11,397 nucleotides of DNA from UBA7398 sp947491605. GTDB lineage: Bacteria; Actinomycetota; Actinomycetes; Nanopelagicales; Nanopelagicaceae. Shown one piece after another: positions 5,894 through 11,397 of the stretch (its first letter is position 1; every line of letters begins with the position of its first letter). The stretch lies in assembly GCA_947491605.1 (NCBI GenBank), contig CANLJW010000034.1, forward strand, positions 1-11,397. The letters are read 5' to 3'. The translations under genes were made by a program, and so were the position numbers. The notes under the pieces are model-generated. The model did no database searches. It was not told the DNA's origin and saw nothing but the letters and a program-made list of their open reading frames with translations.

Positions 5894-6292
5894 TTATTTT
5901 TTAGTTGCCCAGAAAATTTCCGCAATTTCATCAATTTTTTCGATTAACTTAGTTGCTACTGCGACATCATTTGTACCTTTGGTACCGGCTGCGCCAGCAA
6001 GTTTTGTGGCTTCGTTAAATAACGAATGTAGTTGTGGGTAGCTCTCAAAGTGAGGTGGCTTGAAGTAATCAGTCCAAAGAATCCATAGGTGTTCTTTAAC
6101 TTGATTTGAGCGTTCTTCTTTGATTGCAACTGCACGTGATTTGAAATCGGTATCGGTAGATGCTGCATATTTTTCCATGCAAGCTTTTACTGAAAGCGCT
6201 TCTATTTTGGCTTGCGCTGGGTCATATACGCCACATGGAAGATCGCAATGTGCGTAAACCGTGGTCCTTGGCTTAAAAAGTTGAGCGAACAT
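5894..6292 (-). CDS. sodN: Nickel superoxide dismutase precursor
   Basis: NiSOD converts superoxide to O2 and H2O2 in the cytoplasm as a hexamer. The 132-residue precursor has a 14-residue propeptide (MFAQLFKPRTTVYA) followed by the nickel hook HCDLPCGVYDP. After cleavage at Ala14/His15 the mature 118-residue enzyme starts with His1 and has Cys2 and Cys6 as nickel ligands and Tyr9 near the substrate channel. Propeptide length and hook match the Streptomyces enzyme. The start at 6292 has a strong Shine-Dalgarno five bases upstream. The processing peptidase gene sodX diverges 36 bp away. In Streptomyces nickel controls this gene through Nur, but no Nur-like inverted repeat is evident here. Its stop codon directly abuts the convergent thioesterase stop. 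Confidence 0.97.
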   Translation of the reverse strand: MFAQLFKPRTTVYAHCDLPCGVYDPAQAKIEALSVKACMEKYAASTDTDFKSRAVAIKEERSNQVKEHLWILWTDYFKPPHFESYPQLHSLFNEATKLAGAAGTKGTNDVAVATKLIEKIDEIAEIFWATKK

Positions 6293-6297
6293 AGAAA

Positions 6298-6304
6298 CCT
6301 CTCC
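6298..6304 (-). promoter_or_regulatory. Strong ribosome binding site of sodN
   Basis: GGAGAGG on the minus strand, five bases before the ATG at 6292, is one of the best Shine-Dalgarno matches in the window. It fits high expression of the dismutase and fixes the start that gives the 14-residue propeptide. Confidence 0.75.
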
Positions 6305-6328
6305 AGTTAAGAAAAATTTGGTCTTGCT

Positions 6329-6670
6329 GTGTGTGAAAGACTACCGCGCATGTTCGGTTTTGGCACGGTCAAGGTTGCTGGGAACTCGATGCTTCCCATA
6401 TATCAAGATGGCGATTGGTTAGTAGTTCGGTGGCATGCCCAATCCGAAGTTCTGCCAACCTCAATAAAACTTGGTGCTGTTGTAGTTATTGAACGTGACG
6501 AACGTCCCGGCATTTACTTGATTAAGCGGTTACAAAAAGCACATGGCGCTACTTATTGGGTTGAAGGTGATTCGGTTGGAAGTACTGACTCAAGAAGTTG
6601 GGGCTGGATTCCACCGCGCGAGATTCGCGGAAGAGTTATTTTTCGGTTAGCGCGAAAACGCTTCGATTAA
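6329..6670 (+). CDS. sodX: Nickel-type superoxide dismutase maturation protease (S26 family)
   Basis: SodX-type proteins are small soluble relatives of signal peptidase I that trim the SodN propeptide. The catalytic Ser lies in VAGNSMLP (Ser20) and the general-base Lys in YLIKRL (Lys66). The box GDSVGSTDSRSWG at 80-92 is the conserved S26 region near the C-terminus. There is no N-terminal membrane anchor, unlike secretory signal peptidases, in line with a cytoplasmic substrate. The start is uncertain: GTG 6329 gives 113 residues and ATG 6350 gives 106, and neither has a convincing Shine-Dalgarno. The gene diverges from sodN, and its last 24 bp overlap the 3' end of kgd on the other strand. 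Confidence 0.9.
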   Translation: MCERLPRMFGFGTVKVAGNSMLPIYQDGDWLVVRWHAQSEVLPTSIKLGAVVVIERDERPGIYLIKRLQKAHGATYWVEGDSVGSTDSRSWGWIPPREIRGRVIFRLARKRFD

Positions 6671-9600
6671 TAGCGCTTTCTCTTCTTCTTCATGAACATA
6701 ATGGCTACCAGTTGCTGGACTTGCAGTAGCACGTCGTGAAACTCTCCGGAAATTTGTACCTTGTAATATTTCATTTTGGGTTTCGTGAAGTTGTAGCGCA
6801 ATGAATGGCCAGGGACCTTGGTTTGCTGGTTCATCTTGCACCCAAAGCAAAGTTGCACCTGGATGTTTTGCAACCTCGGCTGCGATAGCTTCAGTTGGGA
6901 ATGGATAAAGTTGTTCGACTCTAACAATTGCGGTGGCGTGTTCGCCAGATTTTTCGCGTTCGGCAACTAAGTCGTGATAAATTTTTCCAGAACAGAAAAT
7001 AACTCGATTAGCTTTTTCAACAATTGGATCAGGAATTATTGGGCGGAAAGTTCCGCTTGTGAAATCAGAGATTGCCGAAGAAGCAACTTTTAATCGAAGC
7101 ATTGATTTAGGTGTGAAAACAATTAGCGGACGGCGAGCCGGATTTTTCATATGCCAACGAAGTAAATGGAAATACGAAGCTGGGTTAGATGGTTGTGCAA
7201 CCGTCATATTTTCTTCAGCGCAAAGTGCTAAGTAACGTTCAATTCTCCCCGATGAGTGATCTGGGCCTTGGCCCTCATATCCATGTGGAAGTAGTAAAAC
7301 TAATGAAGAACGCTCACCCCATTTTTGAAGTGCAGAAGAGATAAATTCATCGACAATAGTTTGAGCGCCGTTTGCAAAATCACCGAATTGGCCCTCCCAC
7401 ATAACTAACGCGTTTTCACGCTCTACCGAATACCCATATTCAAAGCCCATCGCGGCATATTCAGTTAAGTTGGAATCGATTACAAAGAATTGGTTTTCAT
7501 CTGAGATTAAACCTCGAAGCGGGGTCCATTCGCTGCCATTTTCTCGATCAATAATTACTGCGTGCCGGTTGCTGAATGTGCCACGGCGCGCGTCTTGGCC
7601 CGCAATTCTAATTGGGTGTCCATCTAACAAAATTGCACCGAATGCAATCATCTCACCGCCGGACCAATCGATTGTGCCATCTTGCAACATTGATACGCGA
7701 CGTTCTAATTGCGGCAACAATTTTGGATGAACAGTGAAGCCATCTGGGATTGCAACTTGGGTCGCTGCGATTTTTCTAACAATCTCCTCAGGTAGCGCAG
7801 TGTTTACAGATTCTGGAGCTGGCACGACTGGAACTTTAAAGTTTGAATTTTCTTCAGGTGCGTTGTTATGCACGGCGTTAAAGATTACCTCAAGTTGGGC
7901 ATGGAAATCTTTTGCAATCTCATCGGCTTCTTCGGGAGTAATGTCACCGCGACCTACCAGCGCTTCCGCATAAATCTTTCGTACGGTTAGCTTGGCATCA
8001 ATTAACTTGTACATAAGCGGTTGCGTGAAACTTGGTTCGTCACCTTCGTTATGTCCGCGACGACGGTAACAAACCATATCGATTACAACATCTTTATTAA
8101 ATTTTTGTCGGTATTCAAAAGCTAATCGAGCAACTCGTACGCATGATTCTGGATCATCACCATTTACATGAAATACTGGAGCTTGAATCATTTTTGCGAT
8201 ATCGGTGGCATAACGAGTTGAGCGCGCAGCTTGTGGCGAAGTAGTGAAGCCAACTTGGTTATTGATTACAACGTGAATGGTTCCGCCAGTTCGATATCCG
8301 CGAAGTTGTGAGAGGTTTAGCGTTTCTGCAACAACTCCTTGGCCAGCAAAGGCAGCGTCGCCATGTACCAAGATTGGAAGTACTGAGAAAAGTTCTTTCT
8401 TATTTAATATATCTTGCTTGGCCCGCACAATTCCTTCGAGAACTGGGTTAACCGCTTCTAAGTGCGATGGGTTGGCGGCGAGATAAACATTTGTAGTTGC
8501 GCCAGACTCTGCTTTGAAAACTGATTTAACACCTAGGTGATACTTAACATCGCCCGAACCTTGCACTGAATTCTCAATGAAATTTCCTTCGAATTCTTGG
8601 AAGATTTGACCATATGATTTGCCCGCAATATTTGCAAGTACATTTAATCGACCGCGGTGCGACATTCCGATGCAAGCTTCATCTAACCCAGCTTCAGCAG
8701 CTCCGGTAAGGATGGCATCGAGAATTGGAATTACCGATTCGCCACCTTCAAGTGAGAATCGTTTCTGCCCCACAAATTTAGTGTGCAAGAATGCTTCAAA
8801 AGCTTCAGCGCTATTGATCTTCCGCAAAATTCGTAACTGTTCTTCACGAGCAATTCGTGGTGCACCAACTTCGACTCGTTCTTGAATCCAAGCTCGCTCA
8901 TCTGGGCTGTCGATGTACATATATTCGATTCCGATGTAACGGCAATATGAATCGCGAAGCCTTCCAAGAACTCGACGTAAGAGAGCGTATGGCTCGCCGC
9001 CAAAACCGCTAGTTGCAAAACTGCGATCTAAATCCCAGAGCGTTAAGCCGTGATTTACTACATCCAAATCAGGGTGGTAACGCTGTTGGTATTCCAAAGG
9101 ATCGGTATCAGCCAACATATGGCCACTAGTTCTATAAGCATGAATTAATTCTTGAATTCGCGCAGCTTTATTTAAGCCCTCTTCGTTATTTTCTGGAATA
9201 TCTACGAGCCAACGGATTGGAATATAAGGAATTCGCAGCGCAGCGAAAACTTCGTCATAGAAATTCTCGGCTCCTAGCAATATTTCATGGATACGTCGCA
9301 AGAAATCACCAGATTGCGCGCCTTGGATGATGCGATGATCGTAAGTACTTGTAAGCGTTACAACTTTGCTTATCGCGATCTTTGCAAGCGTTGCTTCACT
9401 TGCACCTTGAAATTCAGCGGGGTAATCCATTGCGCCAACTCCAAGAATCATTCCTTGGCCTGCAACCAATCGTGGGACGGAGTGAACTGTTCCGATGGTT
9501 CCTGGGTTTGTTAGCGAGACGGTAGTTCCAGCGAAATCTTCAACAGTTAACGTGCCACCGCGCGCTTTTTTAACAACTTCTTCGTAAGCCAACCAAAATT

Positions 9601-10408
9601 GCCGGAAATCCATCGTTTCGCAACCTTTTATGGAAGGTACGAGTAATTGGCGCGATCCATCTGGTTTCGCTAAATCAATTGCGATGCCAAGGTTTACATG
9701 GGTTGGGTGAGCGAGCGCGGGTTTACCCTCTAGTTGGGTGTAAAAGTTATTCATCTCTGGCATCGCACGTAGCGCTTTAATCATTGCGAAACCAATCAAG
9801 TGGGTAAAGGAAATTTTTCCGCCACGAGCGCGTTTCATGTGGTTGTTAATTACGATTCGGTTATCAATTAATAGTTTTGCTGGAACTGCGCGGACACTAG
9901 TTGCAGTTGGAACTGTAAGTGAAGCTTCCATGCTCTGGACAACACGCGCGCTTACGCCTCGAATCGGTTCAACCCGAGCATCGCCGTTATTAATAACAGG
10001 AGCTGGTTTAGCGATTGGATCTGCTGGTGTGAGGTTCGTATTTTGAATCGAAGGTCTAATAGTTTCTTGTGGCGTAAATGTGGCGGCAACTTCTTGGGTT
10101 GCGGTTGCGGCAGACGCAACTGGCGCGGGCGGTGTAACGCTCGCTACGGCAGGAGCGACTCTTGTCGCTGATTTTGGTTCTGGTGGCACACCTTTTTTTG
10201 GTGCGGGCGGCATCGATAGCGAAGTTGAGACCGGGGCATTACCTGGAAGTGGAGCACCAGGTTTGTAATTGCTAAAGAATTCGCGCCAAGATTCTTCAAT
10301 TGAATTGGGATCGCGTAAATAATTTTCGTACATCTCATCGACTAACCATTCGTTTGGACCGAATGATCCACCAAAGTGATTCTCTGGTGTCATGGACTCC
10401 GAAGACAT
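6647..10408 (-). CDS. kgd: Multifunctional 2-oxoglutarate decarboxylase / dehydrogenase E1-E2 fusion
   Basis: This 1253-residue enzyme feeds the TCA cycle: its ThDP-dependent E1 decarboxylates 2-oxoglutarate and its E2-like domain handles succinyl transfer, working with a lipoylated E2 and Lpd encoded elsewhere. In order: an E1o-type N-terminal helix (about 17-48, NEWLVDEMYENYL); a Pro/Ala-rich linker (about 50-150); an acyltransferase domain (about 165-385) with YDHRIIQGAQSGDFL, His358; then E1 (about 400-1253). E1 signatures are SHRGRLNVLAN at 583-593, HGDAAFAGQG at 682-691 and VINNQ at 714-718 (ThDP/Mg site), HNEGDE at 785-790, and EGQFGDFANGAQ at 1004-1015. There is no lipoyl domain, as in Mycobacterium Kgd (about 1231 residues). 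The ATG at 10408 has AGGAG seven bases upstream. The C-terminal codons overlap sodX on the opposite strand. Confidence 0.96.
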   Translation of the reverse strand: MSSESMTPENHFGGSFGPNEWLVDEMYENYLRDPNSIEESWREFFSNYKPGAPLPGNAPVSTSLSMPPAPKKGVPPEPKSATRVAPAVASVTPPAPVASAATATQEVAATFTPQETIRPSIQNTNLTPADPIAKPAPVINNGDARVEPIRGVSARVVQSMEASLTVPTATSVRAVPAKLLIDNRIVINNHMKRARGGKISFTHLIGFAMIKALRAMPEMNNFYTQLEGKPALAHPTHVNLGIAIDLAKPDGSRQLLVPSIKGCETMDFRQFWLAYEEVVKKARGGTLTVEDFAGTTVSLTNPGTIGTVHSVPRLVAGQGMILGVGAMDYPAEFQGASEATLAKIAISKVVTLTSTYDHRIIQGAQSGDFLRRIHEILLGAENFYDEVFAALRIPYIPIRWLVDIPENNEEGLNKAARIQELIHAYRTSGHMLADTDPLEYQQRYHPDLDVVNHGLTLWDLDRSFATSGFGGEPYALLRRVLGRLRDSYCRYIGIEYMYIDSPDERAWIQERVEVGAPRIAREEQLRILRKINSAEAFEAFLHTKFVGQKRFSLEGGESVIPILDAILTGAAEAGLDEACIGMSHRGRLNVLANIAGKSYGQIFQEFEGNFIENSVQGSGDVKYHLGVKSVFKAESGATTNVYLAANPSHLEAVNPVLEGIVRAKQDILNKKELFSVLPILVHGDAAFAGQGVVAETLNLSQLRGYRTGGTIHVVINNQVGFTTSPQAARSTRYATDIAKMIQAPVFHVNGDDPESCVRVARLAFEYRQKFNKDVVIDMVCYRRRGHNEGDEPSFTQPLMYKLIDAKLTVRKIYAEALVGRGDITPEEADEIAKDFHAQLEVIFNAVHNNAPEENSNFKVPVVPAPESVNTALPEEIVRKIAATQVAIPDGFTVHPKLLPQLERRVSMLQDGTIDWSGGEMIAFGAILLDGHPIRIAGQDARRGTFSNRHAVIIDRENGSEWTPLRGLISDENQFFVIDSNLTEYAAMGFEYGYSVERENALVMWEGQFGDFANGAQTIVDEFISSALQKWGERSSLVLLLPHGYEGQGPDHSSGRIERYLALCAEENMTVAQPSNPASYFHLLRWHMKNPARRPLIVFTPKSMLRLKVASSAISDFTSGTFRPIIPDPIVEKANRVIFCSGKIYHDLVAEREKSGEHATAIVRVEQLYPFPTEAIAAEVAKHPGATLLWVQDEPANQGPWPFIALQLHETQNEILQGTNFRRVSRRATASPATGSHYVHEEEEKALLIEAFSR

Positions 10409-10415
10409 CTATTTA

Positions 10416-10420
10416 CTCCT
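10416..10420 (-). promoter_or_regulatory. Ribosome binding site of kgd
   Basis: AGGAG on the minus strand, seven bases before ATG 10408, favours this start over the in-frame Met at residue 6. Confidence 0.7.
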
Positions 10421-10453
10421 GATCTACCGTGTAAATCTGGCTCTCAGAAAGTA

Positions 10454-10459
10454 AGCCTA
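10454..10459 (-). promoter_or_regulatory. Candidate -10 box (TAGGCT) upstream of kgd
   Basis: TAGGCT on the minus strand lies 45 bases before the kgd ATG and is identical to the box in front of aroA. A start about seven bases downstream would give a leader of roughly 40 bases containing the AGGAG site. No clear -35 is seen; the palindrome at 10478-10488 occupies that region. Confidence 0.35.
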
Positions 10460-10477
10460 TCGGGGTGAGGCGATGGC

Positions 10478-10488
10478 TCCGAATCGGA
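10478..10488. repeat. Perfect 11-base palindrome TCCGAATCGGA in the kgd upstream region
   Basis: TCCGA and TCGGA flank a single central A. The site lies 18 bases upstream of the candidate kgd -10 box, where a -35 or operator would be. It may bind a dimeric regulator, but it is short and could occur by chance. Confidence 0.4.
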
Positions 10489-10529
10489 CGGGCGGTTAGC
10501 GGTAGTTGGGTAAGCGATATTGCCCACAT

Positions 10530-10883
10530 TTACGCTTTTTGGGTCCTACGCCAGTGATATCGATAAATCGGTCCAGCAATTACTAGTGTTGTTAAATCAT
10601 TTACTAAATTCATTATTGAGTTTCGACGGTTCAAATCAATTTGGCTGAGCTTTGCAGCGGCTGTTGCGTTTACATCGACGAAACCACTTTCTGGATAACC
10701 AATTAAAATTCCATTACGCACCGCGCTGACTAAGGAAAATAGACAGACCATTAAAGTTATAAGAGATACGGCGTATAGATAAACACTTCGCCAATCAATG
10801 CCGATTCTGACATTATTTATTTCAACGTTCTTAGTTACCGCTCTTTTTGATGCTACTTTCTTCGACGCGCTCGCTTTAGCCAT
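10530..10883 (-). CDS. Small membrane protein, resembling DUF5671-type proteins
   Basis: This 117-residue protein starts with a basic Ala/Lys/Ser-rich cytoplasmic tail (residues 1-18: six Lys/Arg, no acidic residue). A clear membrane helix follows at about 33-55 (VYLYAVSLITLMVCLF), then a roughly 40-residue polar loop, and a second, weaker hydrophobic segment at about 93-107 ending in AGPIYRYHWRR. The VYLYAVSLI opening and the closing Gly-Pro-x3-x-His-Trp-Arg pattern recall DUF5671 proteins of unknown function, but I matched this by eye only. It lies 13 bp after the preceding membrane-protein gene on the same strand, so the two are probably cotranscribed. About 120 bp separate it from kgd. 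No enzymatic motif is visible. Confidence 0.7.
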   Translation of the reverse strand: MAKASASKKVASKRAVTKNVEINNVRIGIDWRSVYLYAVSLITLMVCLFSLVSAVRNGILIGYPESGFVDVNATAAAKLSQIDLNRRNSIMNLVNDLTTLVIAGPIYRYHWRRTQKA

Positions 10884-10896
10884 GATTTAAGAGTAC

Positions 10897-11277
10897 TCAG
10901 TTCTCTTCGGCAGGTACGGCAAGCAGCGCACTAATTAGCGTCAATAGTGCAATCATCGCTAGCGGTACGCCAAGTTGTGGTCGACCGCCATCAAACATGT
11001 AATAAGAAACGCCAAGCGCAATTCCATTGGCGAGCACCGTTGGAGCGCGGCCGTAATTGCGCTTCAACCTAAAACCGCGAGCAGCGACCAATAACCCAAT
11101 TCCACCAAGCGTTGCAAAGACAATCTCCGCAACCAGTGCCACAACTTCGGTTGGATCTTTGATAAAACTTGCGATTACCAGCGAGCCAGCGATTGCGAAA
11201 AGGATGATGGCTTCGAGGATAGCGAGGCCGCGTGCGTATCTTCGTGCGGTATTTGATAGCGAAGAATTTGAATCCAT
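10897..11277 (-). CDS. Four-helix integral membrane protein of unknown function
   Basis: From the ATG at 11277 the product is 126 residues with four hydrophobic segments at about 17-38, 44-66, 79-95 and 102-121. A basic stretch (RGFRLKRNYGRAP, 67-79) lies between the second and third, placing that loop inside by the positive-inside rule. The arrangement, with an RxxxRxP segment before helix 3, resembles small actinobacterial integral membrane proteins of unknown function; I cannot name the family. The frame extends two codons to a TTG at 11283, but ATG 11277 sits six bases after TAGTAT and could be leaderless. The gene precedes the DUF5671-like gene by 13 bp and probably forms a two-gene unit with it. 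Confidence 0.72.
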   Translation of the reverse strand: MDSNSSLSNTARRYARGLAILEAIILFAIAGSLVIASFIKDPTEVVALVAEIVFATLGGIGLLVAARGFRLKRNYGRAPTVLANGIALGVSYYMFDGGRPQLGVPLAMIALLTLISALLAVPAEEN

Positions 11278-11283
11278 TTTCAA

Positions 11284-11289
11284 ATACTA
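11284..11289 (-). promoter_or_regulatory. Candidate -10 box (TAGTAT), leaderless arrangement
   Basis: TAGTAT on the minus strand fits TANNNT and ends six bases before the ATG at 11277, the same geometry as aroA. No -35 element is found. Confidence 0.35.
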
Positions 11290-11345
11290 CTCATGTATAA
11301 GGGAAAGCCCTCGGTTTTTTATGGAGCAATTCTGGAGATAAGCAA

Positions 11346-11351
11346 TACGCT
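11346..11351 (+). promoter_or_regulatory. Candidate -10 box (TACGCT) before the right-edge gene
   Basis: TACGCT fits TANNNT and ends five bases before ATG 11357, consistent with a leaderless divergent gene. The match is short and no -35 is evident. Confidence 0.25.
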
Positions 11352-11356
11352 GTTAT

Positions 11357-11397
11357 ATGGCTCTGCACCCTGCTCGGATTGCCGAGATTTTTCATGG
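11357..11397 (+). CDS. Possible start of a plus-strand gene, cut by the window edge
   Basis: From ATG 11357 the frame stays open to the end of the window and encodes MALHPARIAEIFH. Divergence from the membrane-protein gene and the TACGCT box five bases upstream are the only support. Thirteen residues are too few to identify a family. Confidence 0.3.
   Translation, partial: MALHPARIAEIFH

Noticed and set aside
5872..5908. GCAAC...GTTGC inverted repeat around the thioesterase/sodN junction as a bidirectional terminator
   Set aside because: The stem has 5 bp with a 27-base loop and is too weak to support.
8731..9018. 95-codon alternative-frame minus-strand open frame inside kgd
   Set aside because: It overlaps conserved E1 sequence in a different frame and lacks coding features.
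11300..11320. AGGG-AAAG-CCCT stem followed by CGG and six T's, terminator-like on the plus strand
   Set aside because: The stem has only 4 bp and no plus-strand gene ends upstream; it lies in the divergent spacer before a minus-strand gene.
11373..11391. CTCGG-ATTG-CCGAG hairpin followed by a T run
   Set aside because: The stem has only 5 bp, no gene ends before it, and it would fall inside the possible plus-strand gene starting at 11357.
1..11397. CRISPR arrays, insertion sequences, tRNA/rRNA genes and long direct repeats
   Set aside because: None was seen on reading both strands; the segment is core metabolic and stress genes with conserved actinobacterial order.

Overview
The window is a densely packed chromosomal segment of a low-to-mid GC actinobacterium. 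Three things point there: a sigR/rsrA redox sigma/anti-sigma pair, a fused E1-E2 2-oxoglutarate decarboxylase/dehydrogenase (kgd type), and a nickel superoxide dismutase with its dedicated maturation peptidase. The AT-rich base use, tight gene overlaps and probable leaderless genes resemble streamlined freshwater Actinobacteria (acI / Nanopelagicales). That placement is inference. The order biotinyl-protein, rsrA, sigR, SRAP protein, aroA, rsgA matches, from memory, the M. tuberculosis TB7.3-rshA-sigH-Rv3226c-aroA-Rv3228 neighbourhood, so most of this is an old conserved actinobacterial locus rather than an accessory island.

Layout. Bases 1-3259 (minus strand) hold a four-gene run, aroA > rsgA > hisN > N-terminal part of a copper-transport gene. 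Its junctions are TAATG (1-bp overlap), a 13-bp gap and ATGA (4-bp overlap). From 3323 to 5893 (plus strand) come a SRAP/HMCES-type DNA-protein crosslink protein, sigR, rsrA, a 77-residue biotinyl/lipoyl carrier protein and a hot-dog thioesterase. A textbook sigma-R promoter (GGGAAT-N18-GTT) lies directly after the SRAP stop codon and should make sigR-rsrA self-activating under thiol-oxidative stress. The downstream biotinyl protein and thioesterase probably share that transcript.

Bases 5894-6670 hold sodN (minus) and sodX (plus), divergent and 36 bp apart. SodX should remove the 14-residue SodN propeptide to expose the nickel-binding His. Bases 6647-10408 (minus) are kgd, whose 3' end overlaps the sodX 3' end by 24 bp. 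Upstream of kgd are two small membrane-protein genes on the same strand. The last 41 bases may be the start of an unidentified plus-strand gene.

Together the window joins thiol-redox sensing, superoxide removal, abasic-site DNA protection, copper handling and central carbon/amino-acid metabolism. No tRNA, rRNA, CRISPR array, insertion sequence or long repeat is visible, and no gene-free stretch exceeds about 125 bp. I see no clearly new defence or mobile system. The points most worth a second look are the sigma-R promoter and its leader, the RsrA C-terminal tail, the biotinyl-protein/thioesterase pair, and the TANNNT boxes placed 5-7 bases before start codons.
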